From assembly GCA_964517495.1 (NCBI GenBank), contig CAZFER010000024.1, forward strand, positions 15,603-79,602: a DNA stretch of 64,000 nucleotides. Direction: 5' to 3'. A model generated the notes under the pieces. It had not been told where the DNA came from and made no database searches. It worked only from the letters and a program-made list of their open reading frames with translations. How positions within the stretch are numbered: the first letter of the stretch is position 1; each line of letters starts with the position of its first letter. The translations under genes and the position numbers were made by a program. This DNA is from CAZFER01 sp964517495 (GTDB lineage: Bacteria > Hinthialibacterota > Hinthialibacteria > Hinthialibacterales > Hinthialibacteraceae). Positions 7,944 to 16,701 of this stretch are shown here, one piece after another.

Positions 7944-8851
7944 GAATTTTAAATTCAATTTTGATTGCTTTTACTTTGTTGATTGGATTGGCCTCGTTTC
8001 AACCGACTATGGCCGATCCATTGGAATTAACCGCCAAAAAGTTGGATGATCGGGTGCAGGTGTTTGTGGGAGATACCCTGTTTACGGAATACCGTTATCG
8101 GGCTGAGCAAAAGTATCCTTACTTTTACCCTGTTAATGGGCCAAAATCAGGAAAAAGTGTGACCACCGAATCATCCCAACCCTACCCCCATCATCATTCC
8201 CTGTTTTTCGGGTGTGACCGAGTCAATGGAGGGAATTACTGGCAGGATGTGAATGATCGCGGACAGATTGTGGTTGAAGAGATAGAAATCATAAAATCGA
8301 AGGGTGAAACCGTTGAGATACAAAATACCAATCTTTGGAAGCGTCCTGGGGCTGAATCACCGTTTCGGGATGTCCGAAAAATTGTGATCAGCGCACCGTC
8401 TGAGTCCATTCGTATCATTGATTTTGAAATCGAGTGCACCGCTTTGATGGACGTGACAATCCAACGCACCAACCATTCACTTTTCTCTGCACGCATGGTG
8501 GCGGAATTGTCAGTCAAACAAGGAGGAACCTTAATCAATGCGCATGGGGATAAAGGTGAGGAAGCAACGCTAGGCAAAAAAGCGCCCTGGTGTGATTACT
8601 TCGGTACCCGTGATGGAATTACCGAAGGGCTTGCAATATTTGATCATCCCCAAAATCAATGGTATCCCAGCCGCTGGTTTACCCGAGATTACGGTTTCTT
8701 TTCCCCGACAGAGATGAATTGGCTGGAAGAGGGATCCATTGAAATTGCAGAAGGAGAAAAGCCGTTTCTTGAATACCGCGTGATTGTTCATGAAGGAAGT
8801 GCTCAAGACGCCAAGATCGGAGAGCTCTTTCAACAATGGATTGATAACTAA
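7940..8851 (+). CDS. Secreted DUF6807 (PmoA-like) protein
   Basis: About 303 residues. I choose the ATG at 7940, seven bases after AAAGGAG; an ATG at 7934 is too close to it. A signal peptide ends near PTMADP (residue 24 to 26). The block SSQPYPHHHSLFFGCDRVNG near residues 75-95 is the signature of DUF6807, a beta-sandwich family common in Planctomycetes and Bacteroidetes and often encoded beside Gfo/Idh oxidoreductases and sugar-processing genes. No enzymatic activity is established for the family; the old PmoA name does not imply methane oxidation. It converges with the NlpC/P60 gene, eight bases apart. Confidence 0.82.
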   Translation: MRILNSILIAFTLLIGLASFQPTMADPLELTAKKLDDRVQVFVGDTLFTEYRYRAEQKYPYFYPVNGPKSGKSVTTESSQPYPHHHSLFFGCDRVNGGNYWQDVNDRGQIVVEEIEIIKSKGETVEIQNTNLWKRPGAESPFRDVRKIVISAPSESIRIIDFEIECTALMDVTIQRTNHSLFSARMVAELSVKQGGTLINAHGDKGEEATLGKKAPWCDYFGTRDGITEGLAIFDHPQNQWYPSRWFTRDYGFFSPTEMNWLEEGSIEIAEGEKPFLEYRVIVHEGSAQDAKIGELFQQWIDN

Positions 8852-8858
8852 ACGTTAA

Positions 8859-9917
8859 TCATCGAATTATCCGTTTAGCGCATACAAAACGTTCTCTCAA
8901 TTCATTGTTAGCCTTTAGTGAAGATCGGCAAACACCATCCGACTGGCTGGCGTGGATGAATTCTTCATTGGAAAGGGCCATGCCAACATGGGTGATCCCG
9001 CCATATTCACCGGAGAAAAATAACAAATCGCCGGTAGTGATGGCCCCTGTGCACCAGGGCAAACCGATGATTTTGCCACACAGAAACTGCTGATCAGTGT
9101 CGCGGGGCAGGTAAACGCCTATACATTGATACGCATAACGTATCAAGCCAGAGCAGTCGATGCCTCTTGAAGTCATACCTCCCCAATGATAAGGGACTTT
9201 CAGTTTGGTTAACGCCACTTCGCGCAAAGCACGACGTTGTTGACTGTTATTCGAAGATACACGAATATACATGCCTGATATCGGGATAAAATGCGATCCG
9301 GTGGGTAGGCATACTTCGTTGGTGGGTGTCAACATAAGTTCAGCTCCACCGGGGATAGTGATACCTTGCAGCTCAAACGGAGTGATGAATTGGGCATGAT
9401 CGTGTTTCATCCAATCCAACCATTCATCTTCCGTCATTAATTTAAAATCGTGGTTATGTGTCCAACCGGCGTATCCCGATGAGGAATAAACAAGGCTCAT
9501 GGATTCATCACGCAGCAACAAATAAAGGGGGTCACCCAAAAGGGCTGAATCAACTTGTTCACGCAAGGCCTTGTCAGAAAAAAGAGGGCATTCAATCGTC
9601 GTGACCATTCCAAATGGATAATCCGGACAAGATGGATCAGGGAATGCTATTACGTCAGATACAAGACATTCATGACCCAACTGATTGAATATATAGTTCA
9701 GGCCATACAATGAGTGTGAAGATGAGACATACCCGCTAAGTTGTATTGGTTCAATTGATTCGACAGTAATATCCCACACCTGCATACGAACATCTGGATG
9801 GATATGAAAACCGGTATGATCGCATATTTGCTGGGCGTCTTGAATGCTTTCCACGGTTGTGAGAGGAAGATTACGAAGGATTGTTTCAATAGTTCGCTGA
9901 GGAGCAAGATGGGCCAC
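8859..9917 (-). CDS. NlpC/P60-family cell-wall peptidase
   Basis: 352 residues starting at a GTG with AGGAG nine bases upstream. The C-terminal third is an NlpC/P60 domain: YHWGGMTSRGIDCSGLIRYA holds the catalytic cysteine (about residue 253), THVGMALSNEEFIHAS provides the histidine and the third residue. The middle region has SH3-like features and the N-terminal part is alpha/beta without a recognised domain. NlpC/P60 enzymes cleave gamma-D-glutamyl-diaminopimelate bonds in peptidoglycan stem peptides. There is no obvious signal peptide, so it could be cytoplasmic, like murein-peptide recycling enzymes (YkfC-type with SH3 domains). It is the last gene of the DUF2905-queA-NlpC operon, 17 bases after queA. 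Confidence 0.85.
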   Translation of the reverse strand: MAHLAPQRTIETILRNLPLTTVESIQDAQQICDHTGFHIHPDVRMQVWDITVESIEPIQLSGYVSSSHSLYGLNYIFNQLGHECLVSDVIAFPDPSCPDYPFGMVTTIECPLFSDKALREQVDSALLGDPLYLLLRDESMSLVYSSSGYAGWTHNHDFKLMTEDEWLDWMKHDHAQFITPFELQGITIPGGAELMLTPTNEVCLPTGSHFIPISGMYIRVSSNNSQQRRALREVALTKLKVPYHWGGMTSRGIDCSGLIRYAYQCIGVYLPRDTDQQFLCGKIIGLPWCTGAITTGDLLFFSGEYGGITHVGMALSNEEFIHASQSDGVCRSSLKANNELRERFVCAKRIIR

Positions 9918-9934
9918 GGTTTCAATCTCCTTGT

Positions 9935-10981
9935 TTATAAAATCAACATGGCATCGCCATATGAATAAAAGCGAAATCGGTGCTGAATGGCATACTCATA
10001 AGTTTTTTTTCGGAGATCATTTCCCATAAATGCAGAAACCAACAAAAGCAAAGTTGTACGAGGTAGGTGAAAATTAGTGATCAATCCATTAATAATCTTG
10101 AATTCAAAGCCGGGAGTGATGAATAGATTGGAGTTTCTTGTTCCGGGTTCTGGTTTCCCTTTGCTTTTTGCAGCGCTTTCCAGCACTCTTACCACGGTTG
10201 TACCAACCGCAATAACCCGCTTCCCCCTTGCCAGTGCAGATTCGATCAATTCAGCAGTTGATGGTGGTAAATGGTATGATTCACTGTGGATTACATGTTC
10301 TTCTATTCGCTCGCTGCGTAAGGGAAGAAAAGTATCCAATCCAACTTGGAGGGTGACATAACCTATGTTTATCCCACGTTGCCGAAGGGTTTGCAGCAAC
10401 GATTCACTAAAGTGCAAGCCGGCGGTGGGGGCAGCGGCTGATTCAAAAGATTGGTTGGGTTTGGCAAAGATGGTTTGATAACGTTCCTTATCCAATTCGG
10501 CATATTCGCCATCCTCACGATGAATATAAGGAGGCAGGGGGATTTGACCACATTGGGCAAGTACTTTATCCCAATCACCCTGCCATGAGAATTCAACCAA
10601 AAATTTCCCCTCTTGAAGAACATCGGCCACTGTACAATAAAGCTGATCTGAAAAAACAACATGGGTACCCTTTTTAAGGCGGGAGGCGCGATAGGCAATG
10701 ACTTCCCATAGCGCGTTTGAACGCCTGTTTAACAGCAACATTTCAATATCCGCGCCACCCGGCTGTTTTTTACCGAGTAAGCGGGCGGGAAACACATGGG
10801 TGTCATTCAGCACCAGCACATCGCCTTGGTTGAGTAAATCAGATAATTGGTGAAAAAGCCCTTCCTCAAGCGAACCTGCGTTACGGTGGACAATCAGCAG
10901 GCGGGAATGATCACGCCGTTCAGCAGGAGTTTGGGCGATCAGTTCCTGGGGCAGTTCATAATCAAATTCCTTAATATCCAT
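9935..10981 (-). CDS. queA: S-adenosylmethionine:tRNA ribosyltransferase-isomerase
   Basis: 348 residues, normal for QueA. The N-terminus FDYELPQELIAQTPAERRDH, the LNDTHVFPARLLG block, PTAGLHFSESLL, VGLDTFLPLR and the C-terminal NFHLPRTTLLLLVSAFMG and HRFRFYSYGDAMLIL are full-length family landmarks. QueA transfers the ribosyl part of S-adenosylmethionine to preQ1 in tRNA anticodons (Asn, Asp, His, Tyr), giving epoxyqueuosine. No other queuosine gene is in the window. It is preceded by the DUF2905 gene with three bases between, indicating an operon. Confidence 0.97.
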   Translation of the reverse strand: MDIKEFDYELPQELIAQTPAERRDHSRLLIVHRNAGSLEEGLFHQLSDLLNQGDVLVLNDTHVFPARLLGKKQPGGADIEMLLLNRRSNALWEVIAYRASRLKKGTHVVFSDQLYCTVADVLQEGKFLVEFSWQGDWDKVLAQCGQIPLPPYIHREDGEYAELDKERYQTIFAKPNQSFESAAAPTAGLHFSESLLQTLRQRGINIGYVTLQVGLDTFLPLRSERIEEHVIHSESYHLPPSTAELIESALARGKRVIAVGTTVVRVLESAAKSKGKPEPGTRNSNLFITPGFEFKIINGLITNFHLPRTTLLLLVSAFMGNDLRKKTYEYAIQHRFRFYSYGDAMLIL

Positions 10982-10984
10982 CTA

Positions 10985-11206
10985 TCATTTACCCCCACCG
11001 AACAGGTTAAATAGCAACGTCAGGATTAATGAAATGATGATGCATGTTACAATGGGGAAATAGAATTGAACATTTTTCCCTTTATAATGAATATCACCCG
11101 GGAGTTTGCCCAAAAAGGGGATATGTGGCGCCAGGTACATAATCAAACCGATTATAACAAATAGGCCGCCAATCAACAGAAAAAATTTTCCTATTTCTGG
11201 CATCAT
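10985..11206 (-). CDS. DUF2905 family small membrane protein
   Basis: 73 residues with two transmembrane helices (about 6-25 and 48-68) separated by the loop PFLGKLPGDIHYKGKNVQFY. The LGKLPGDI motif and two-helix layout are those of DUF2905, a short inner-membrane family of unknown function that is frequently encoded beside queA or ruvB. First gene of the minus-strand operon; the divergent promoter region with the MDR gene is 11207-11351. Confidence 0.85.
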   Translation of the reverse strand: MMPEIGKFFLLIGGLFVIIGLIMYLAPHIPFLGKLPGDIHYKGKNVQFYFPIVTCIIISLILTLLFNLFGGGK

Positions 11207-11351
11207 TGTCCTATCACCCAGTTTATATTATAAAATTGCAAACGAGTCATACTATGTTATAGAGAATTATACTCATAATGGTATGAAATCAACAGATATT
11301 TTTAAGATATTATAAATTTCGTATATTTATTGTCAATGGTGAGGTCGTGTA

Positions 11352-12293
11352 GTGGTATTGGAATTATGCTTTCAAAATAATGGTGAGGTTGGATTTCGAC
11401 CTGTCGAAATTCATGAACCAGGACCAGAAGAGGTTAAAATTAAAACCCGTATGACTGCGTTACGTCATGGGGAGGATTATCAATTGCTTAAAAAAGCAAA
11501 GGAAAGCGGCTCTTCATTAGCGACACCTCTTGTACCGCAAACATGGGGAATTGGAGAAGTGGTAAAAATAGGAGAGAAGGTTAACCGGTATTCTATTGGA
11601 GACCGAATTCATGGTCCTATGCCCCATCGCTCGTTTCATATCTTTCATCAGGAACGTGCATATCCCTTGGATTGGATACGTGAAGAGTTTTCCGTTTTTA
11701 TCGAGGGAGGTGCCGCCGCATTGCGTTGTATACATTTATCAGGCATGAAATATGGGGATCGTGTAGTCATTTTGGGAGTGGGAGCGATTGGTTTAATGGC
11801 GTTGCAATATGCATTGGCCAGTGGAGCAGGTGAGGTCATTGCCGCTGATCCAATCGAAACCCGGCTGAAGGTGGCCCAACGTTTAGGTGCACACCGCATC
11901 ATTAATTCCAGCGAATTGAAATCTATCAATTTCAATGACTTATATGCCGAAGTGGTAGTGGAATTATCCGGTTCAGAGAGCGGATTGAAAATGGGGACAG
12001 AGATAGTTAAACCTGAGGGGACGGTTGTCGCTGGGGGAGGTTATTATTCGCAAGCCTTGATTGATGAAATTCAACAAAAGGCACTATCACGTTCAATCAA
12101 GACTCAATTGGTGATGGACCATAAACCAGACCAGCGGCTTGAAAAGTTGGTTTTCAAGAGTATTGCCGCCAAAACAGTGATTGTGTGGCCAATCATAACT
12201 CATATTCTTCCCTATAAAGAAGCGGCGGTCGCCTACCAGCAAATAGTAGACGATCCCGCCACCTTTATCAAAATATTGCTTTATTATGATTGA
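11352..12293 (+). CDS. Medium-chain dehydrogenase/reductase (zinc-binding dehydrogenase family)
   Basis: 313 residues starting at GTG, with GAGGT seven bases upstream. It has the GroES-like N-terminal domain (residues about 1-110) and a Rossmann domain with VVILGVGAIGLMAL near 137-150 and IAADPIETRLKVAQRLGA near 160-177. The usual catalytic-zinc cysteine segment (GxCGSD) is replaced by TALRHGEDYQLL and the four-cysteine structural zinc loop is absent, so it may be metal-free or use other ligands. Reversible NAD(P)-dependent oxidation of an alcohol, probably a sugar or polyol, is inferred from the family. It converges with the Gfo/Idh gene, four bases apart. Confidence 0.78.
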   Translation: MVLELCFQNNGEVGFRPVEIHEPGPEEVKIKTRMTALRHGEDYQLLKKAKESGSSLATPLVPQTWGIGEVVKIGEKVNRYSIGDRIHGPMPHRSFHIFHQERAYPLDWIREEFSVFIEGGAAALRCIHLSGMKYGDRVVILGVGAIGLMALQYALASGAGEVIAADPIETRLKVAQRLGAHRIINSSELKSINFNDLYAEVVVELSGSESGLKMGTEIVKPEGTVVAGGGYYSQALIDEIQQKALSRSIKTQLVMDHKPDQRLEKLVFKSIAAKTVIVWPIITHILPYKEAAVAYQQIVDDPATFIKILLYYD

Positions 12294-12297
12294 ATTA

Positions 12298-13560
12298 TTA
12301 AGTCGTACGGGCTGAACCTTCGGCTTTGTTAAGTTGGATTTCTTCCCGGACATGATCAAATTTGATCACATCCCTTTCCCGTAAAGCATATACCCCCATC
12401 TGCAAGGGTATTTGCACGTGGTAGGCCAGTTCCATGTCGCTCCAAGGTTTTTCACGGCTTTGGCAGCCAGATAAGAAATTACGCCAGAACCCTACCAACG
12501 ATTCTTTGCGTTGAATGGGATCAACTTTTTTAGGGCGATCCACGCCTGGTTGAGGAGTAACAACAATATTCTCATTTTCGAAAGTAATGGTTCCCTCAAA
12601 GCCACGAATCACGGTTGGAATACCGGTATCATTTCCTAATGTACAGGTCAGAACCACTGAAATACCCTCGGGATAATCGATGGTCATGTTAAAAGTATCG
12701 GGCACTTCTCGTGCGTGATTGTAACGAAACTTTCCACCTGATGCAGAAACATAGTCGGGAAAAGTGACGCCCAGCATTTTCACTACCGGGGTTAAAGTAT
12801 GGTTGAACAGATCGGTAGAGGGTCCACCAGCATAATCCCAATAGAGCCGCCATTGGAAAAACCGGCTGACACTAAAGGGGCGCTCAGGGGCATCACCAAG
12901 GAATTTTTCCCACAGCAGTTCATCACCGGGTTTGGCCTCTGGATCAGGAATCGACATCCGTTCGCCCCAATCGCCAATGCGGAAATATCCCGCCTGAGCG
13001 TGAATTGGTTCACCAATCGCTCCGCTTTGGATGAGTTGTGCGACCTGGGTCCAGGCACTGTTGCTCATGCCTTGAGTACCAACCTGGACAATACGTTCAG
13101 TACGTTTCACCTCGCGGTCAAGTTGGCGGGTGAGAGCCAGCTGGTTCCAATGGGTGATCGGTTTTTCGCAATATGCATCTTTGCCCGCTCGAATAGCATC
13201 GAGCAATTGGTAACCGTGCCAGTGGTCGGGTGAGGCGATCACCACAACATCGACATTTGGATCTTCAAGCAGTTCTTCATGATGCATGTAAGGTTTGGCG
13301 TTGGTTCGTTCCACCGCCTGATCCAATCGGGGTTTGTAAACATCACATACGGCGGTGATTTCAACCGCATCTCCTGAATCTTTTATTTGTTGCAGAGTTT
13401 TAATATGGGCGTTGGACCTCCCCCCGCAGCCGATAACCCCCACACCGATGGTGTCGTTTGCGGCATGAATTGAACGGGTTGATATTCCGGCGGCCATTGC
13501 GCCGAGTCCCCCAATGAAATGGCGTCGATTGACAGAGTTGGATTGGTCTGATTTGTTCAT
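12298..13560 (-). CDS. Tat-exported Gfo/Idh/MocA family oxidoreductase
   Basis: 420 residues from the ATG at 13560; an in-frame ATG at 13581 lacks a ribosome binding site. The leader VNRRHFIGGLGAMAAG is a twin-arginine signal. GVGVIGCGGRSNAH is the Rossmann NAD(P) motif and CEKPITHW the conserved EKP box; VVVIASPDHWHGYQLLDAI precedes it. The C-terminal domain is the usual alpha/beta substrate domain. Family members oxidise or epimerise sugars; Tat-exported ones with tightly bound cofactor are expanded in PVC bacteria and are implicated in glycan or cyclitol breakdown. Convergent with the MDR gene. Specific substrate unknown. Confidence 0.9.
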   Translation of the reverse strand: MNKSDQSNSVNRRHFIGGLGAMAAGISTRSIHAANDTIGVGVIGCGGRSNAHIKTLQQIKDSGDAVEITAVCDVYKPRLDQAVERTNAKPYMHHEELLEDPNVDVVVIASPDHWHGYQLLDAIRAGKDAYCEKPITHWNQLALTRQLDREVKRTERIVQVGTQGMSNSAWTQVAQLIQSGAIGEPIHAQAGYFRIGDWGERMSIPDPEAKPGDELLWEKFLGDAPERPFSVSRFFQWRLYWDYAGGPSTDLFNHTLTPVVKMLGVTFPDYVSASGGKFRYNHAREVPDTFNMTIDYPEGISVVLTCTLGNDTGIPTVIRGFEGTITFENENIVVTPQPGVDRPKKVDPIQRKESLVGFWRNFLSGCQSREKPWSDMELAYHVQIPLQMGVYALRERDVIKFDHVREEIQLNKAEGSARTT

Positions 13561-13717
13561 TGTGTTTACCATCCTTTGCAAGCATCATCTTAATGTGTAT
13601 ATGTTTTAATGACTATAAAACAGAGAAGGCGGGTTCGTCAATGTTCTGTGGGTAGAGTAATGCGGATTGTATATCTATACTTGCACCTAACAGATTTTAG
13701 AGAGTAGGAGAATTTAA

Positions 13718-14086
13718 ATGGCATCCATCAAACGCATCAATGCAATATTCATTTATGTGTCCGACATGTCTGTTGTGAAGCTGTTTTATCAGGAGACCTT
13801 GGGATTGGGAAAACCCATTGTGGAAACCGATCTATGGGTTGAATTTGGCTTGCAGGGTTCCCATTTGGCTTTGCATCAAAGTGATCCACGTATTCGCAAT
13901 GAGTTGGAACCATCGAAAAATACCATCAAGTTTTGCCTGGAAGTGGATGACATAAAATCCTTTTGCCAGGATTTAAAGGCTAAAAATGTGGATATCGTTT
14001 TTGAACCGCGTAAAGATTTTGGTTCATTATTGGCTGAGATTAAAGATCCGGAAGGGAACTTGATACGATTAATTCAGTTTGTATAA
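13718..14086 (+). CDS. VOC (glyoxalase/bleomycin resistance) family protein
   Basis: 122 residues forming one VOC unit pair: AIFIYVSDMSVVKLFYQETLGL at the start (residues 10-31), FGLQGSHLALHQ in the middle, and AEIKDPEGNLIRLIQF at the C-terminus. A metal ligand set His/Glu is possible (His in HLALHQ, Glu in the final strand). The family covers lyases, dioxygenases and drug-binding proteins, and the precise role cannot be told. GTAGGAG ribosome binding site, eight bases from the ATG. Stands alone between the Gfo/Idh gene and the SGNH gene. Confidence 0.8.
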   Translation: MASIKRINAIFIYVSDMSVVKLFYQETLGLGKPIVETDLWVEFGLQGSHLALHQSDPRIRNELEPSKNTIKFCLEVDDIKSFCQDLKAKNVDIVFEPRKDFGSLLAEIKDPEGNLIRLIQFV

Positions 14087-14170
14087 ATCCAAACATTTAT
14101 TCTAAAGATATGAAAATATGCCAAAAGGTTGAAGCGCAAATAAACGGCCTGTCTTTAATCGAATGTCGTC

Positions 14171-15535
14171 ATGTCTAGATTTGTCGATCAATTACGTCAA
14201 GTAGTCAAAAACCACCCTGGATTTTGTAATGGCTTTCTTTTAGTTTGTTCCATTCTTTTAACATTATTCGTTTTGGAATTGGCGCTTCGGTTTTCTCTTC
14301 ATTATTTGAAACCTGATAGTGCCAAAAAACTTCAACGCTATATGAACCTGGCTCGAAAAGATCAGGGTTTGTATAGATTCAAACCTCATCCCTATCTTTC
14401 TTATGTTCGTGGCGACACGGTGTACAAAGAAGGTGGAATTCGCATCGGGGAAGCATTTTATCCTTTTGAAAAACCGGCTGATGTGATACGAATCGCCTGT
14501 TTGGGCGGATCGACGACGATGAACAAATATCCGCTGTTTATGAAAGAAGACCTGTTGCGCTATGACGATGCTCATTCATATGAGGTAATGGATTTCGGCT
14601 GCGATGGGTGGACGTCGACTGAATCTGTGATTAATTACGTGATTCGTGTTGCGGATTTTAAACCGGATTTCCTGCTTGTGCATCATGGTGTCAACGATCA
14701 GCCGCCGCGTGTATGGCCTGACTTTCAACCTGATTATGCCCACTTTCGCAAGCCGTGGGGAAATCAAGCACCACAATGGCTCAGGTCGCTTTCCAAATAC
14801 AGTGTTATGGCAGCATTTTTCATGGATCGAATGGGGTATTTCAACTTTGACCTGCAAAATCATGTGATCCGGCGACAACCTCAGGATTCCATTAAAAAAG
14901 TGCCACCTCCAGGAACATTGGAACCATTCAAACGAAACTTACGCAATCTGTTTACCTTAACCAAAGCGACCGATACTCAACTCATCTTTGCACCCATGGC
15001 CTATGTGGGAAAATATGAAAGCACACGCTTTTTAAAACAGGTTGAGGCGCAAAACCAGTGTATAAGAGGCATAGCTAAAGAGTACCATGTTCCCCTGGCG
15101 GAAACACACAAATGGTTGAAAGATCATGAAGAATGGTTTGAGGATTCGGTACACCTCGCACCACAAGGCGATCGGTTGAAATCCAATGTTTTTGCTAAAG
15201 TGATATGGCAATTAAAGCAAGATAACTATGACTATAAATTGAAAGGTCAGATTCAACGGCATATTGAAATCCAATGGGATTGCCAGGAGACGGATGTTTA
15301 TGACTTTCATATCTGGGTAAGTGCAAACAACCAAAAGCCGGTATTTTTAGGCAGCACAAAAAGTGGTGAGCAACACATATTACAGTGGAACAAGAAGAAC
15401 GATGCCGTCCATCCTCAATTTCAAAATGGGCCGATGTTTGGTTATGATTATACATTTCATGTTTATGGATTACGCACAGCTGAACCATCACGAATAAGAA
15501 TTCCCGAAGCAAATATTGAAGTGATTGAGAAATAG
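14171..15535 (+). CDS. Membrane-anchored SGNH/GDSL hydrolase-like protein with C-terminal beta domain
   Basis: 454 residues. One transmembrane helix (about 20-42) anchors an extracytoplasmic SGNH domain: block I IACLGGSTT (Ser114), the glycine block GCDGWTSTES near 144-152, HHGVNDQ (Asn175) and the Asp-His pair in EDSVHLAPQG (Asp325, His328). The last roughly 100 residues form a separate beta-rich domain. Such anchored SGNH proteins often add or remove acyl groups on exported polysaccharides. The following methyltransferase and small membrane protein genes are close, so a three-gene cell-surface modification operon is likely. The ATG has no clear ribosome binding site, so the exact start is less certain. 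Confidence 0.78.
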   Translation: MSRFVDQLRQVVKNHPGFCNGFLLVCSILLTLFVLELALRFSLHYLKPDSAKKLQRYMNLARKDQGLYRFKPHPYLSYVRGDTVYKEGGIRIGEAFYPFEKPADVIRIACLGGSTTMNKYPLFMKEDLLRYDDAHSYEVMDFGCDGWTSTESVINYVIRVADFKPDFLLVHHGVNDQPPRVWPDFQPDYAHFRKPWGNQAPQWLRSLSKYSVMAAFFMDRMGYFNFDLQNHVIRRQPQDSIKKVPPPGTLEPFKRNLRNLFTLTKATDTQLIFAPMAYVGKYESTRFLKQVEAQNQCIRGIAKEYHVPLAETHKWLKDHEEWFEDSVHLAPQGDRLKSNVFAKVIWQLKQDNYDYKLKGQIQRHIEIQWDCQETDVYDFHIWVSANNQKPVFLGSTKSGEQHILQWNKKNDAVHPQFQNGPMFGYDYTFHVYGLRTAEPSRIRIPEANIEVIEK

Positions 15536-15545
15536 ATGGTTTTAT

Positions 15546-16304
15546 ATGCAATCCCAAACCTATGAAATTAATTTTCGACATGAAGAAACCCACTGGTGGT
15601 TTTTAGCCCGGCGAGAGATTATTTTGATGCTGATACGCCGTATGATCGAACAGCAGGTTTTGCCACAGCCTCCCATGCAAATTCTTGATTACGGCTGTGG
15701 CACAGGATCGTTAACGCGTTCACTAAATCAATTCGGTGATGTTTGTGGCGTTGATGAAAGTGAGGAGGCCATTCAGTTTTGCCATCAACGGGGGATGGAC
15801 AATGTTAAACGCATTCATTCAGTAAACGAATTGCCTGCTGACACATATGACTTGATCGGCAGTTTTGATGTGCTTGAACATATTGATGATGACCTGCACA
15901 TTTTGGGTGAATTCAAACGAATGCTTAAACCTGGTGGGATATTGTTTATAACGGTTCCTGCCTTCCATATCCTCTGGGGTGGAGAGGATGTGGTCTCTCA
16001 GCATAAACGCCGTTATCGCCGCAAGGATTTAGTGACAAAACAACGGCAATGTGGGTTTGAAATCATCAAAGCATCTTATTTTAATACGATTCTTTTTCCC
16101 CTTATATTAACTGTACGTCTATTTAATCGAGGATTTCGACCCAAGAGTATCAGCCAATCGGACGTCCACCAGGTTTCGCCTCTGTTAAACACTTTGCTTT
16201 GCCGCCTATTTGCCTTTGAACGATTAGTCCTGAAAGACGTTACTTTTCCCATAGGAGCATCGCTATTAACAATAGCCAAAAAACCACCTATGGAGAAACC
16301 GTAA
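15546..16304 (+). CDS. Class I SAM-dependent methyltransferase
   Basis: 252 residues from the ATG at 15546; an in-frame ATG at 15525 would overlap the upstream gene. The SAM-binding motif ILDYGCGTGSL is at 46-56, followed by VCGVDESEEAI, the acidic FDVLEHIDDD motif and MLKPGGILFITVPA. The N-terminal HEETHWWFLARREI is typical of methyltransferases found in lipopolysaccharide and glycan gene clusters. A hydrophobic patch near LFPLILTVRLF may touch the membrane. The gene follows the SGNH protein by ten bases and precedes a membrane protein by one base, suggesting joint action on a lipid-linked or secreted glycan. Confidence 0.85.
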   Translation: MQSQTYEINFRHEETHWWFLARREIILMLIRRMIEQQVLPQPPMQILDYGCGTGSLTRSLNQFGDVCGVDESEEAIQFCHQRGMDNVKRIHSVNELPADTYDLIGSFDVLEHIDDDLHILGEFKRMLKPGGILFITVPAFHILWGGEDVVSQHKRRYRRKDLVTKQRQCGFEIIKASYFNTILFPLILTVRLFNRGFRPKSISQSDVHQVSPLLNTLLCRLFAFERLVLKDVTFPIGASLLTIAKKPPMEKP

Positions 16305-16305
16305 A

Positions 16306-16608
16306 ATGGAAATCATCATTCCACTGTTTATTTGTTTGGGAATATTCTTGAGCATTTGGAGTTTTGTACGAGGGCGTGATATTCTCGAACACTGGGCTAT
16401 GGAAAATGACTACCAGATTTTATCCTCCCACTTTTGTTGGTTATGGCGCGGTCCTTTTTTTTGGAGATCGTCAAATGGGCAGATGGTTTATTATGTGGTT
16501 GTTCAAACACCCAATGGCTATACCCGGCAAGGGTGGGTTCGATGTGGCAGTTTCTTTTGGGGAATATGGAAAGATAGAGCGGAAGTTATATGGGATGAGA
16601 AGGTGTAA
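16306..16608 (+). CDS. Small membrane protein of unknown function
   Basis: 100 residues: one N-terminal transmembrane helix (about 2-22) and a soluble tail rich in aromatic residues (SSHFCWLWRGPFFW, VRCGSFFWGIWKD). The start is one base after the methyltransferase stop, with GGAG ten bases upstream, so it is almost certainly co-transcribed. I do not recognise a named family; short proteins of this type occur as uncharacterised single-pass membrane proteins in many Gram-negative bacteria. Confidence 0.65.
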   Translation: MEIIIPLFICLGIFLSIWSFVRGRDILEHWAMENDYQILSSHFCWLWRGPFFWRSSNGQMVYYVVVQTPNGYTRQGWVRCGSFFWGIWKDRAEVIWDEKV

Positions 16609-16631
16609 AATTGTCTCTCTGAGAAAATAAT

Positions 16632-16676
16632 CCGTGCAGCACATTGTTGAGGAGATGTCTCAAACGTGCTGCACGG
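16632..16676. terminator. Hairpin between convergent genes
   Basis: Perfect 11-bp stem CCGTGCAGCAC (16632-16642) and GTGCTGCACGG (16666-16676) with a 23-base loop. No T-run follows on the plus strand, but the minus strand continues TTATTTTC, so it most likely ends the transcript of the 4.1-kb gene at 16702. Confidence 0.65.
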
Positions 16677-16701
16677 GATGAAAACGAATTCTTATATTTA
16701 T

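Noticed and set aside
11207..11351. preQ1 riboswitch upstream of the queA operon
   Set aside because: No A-rich tail or pseudoknot pattern that I could recognise.
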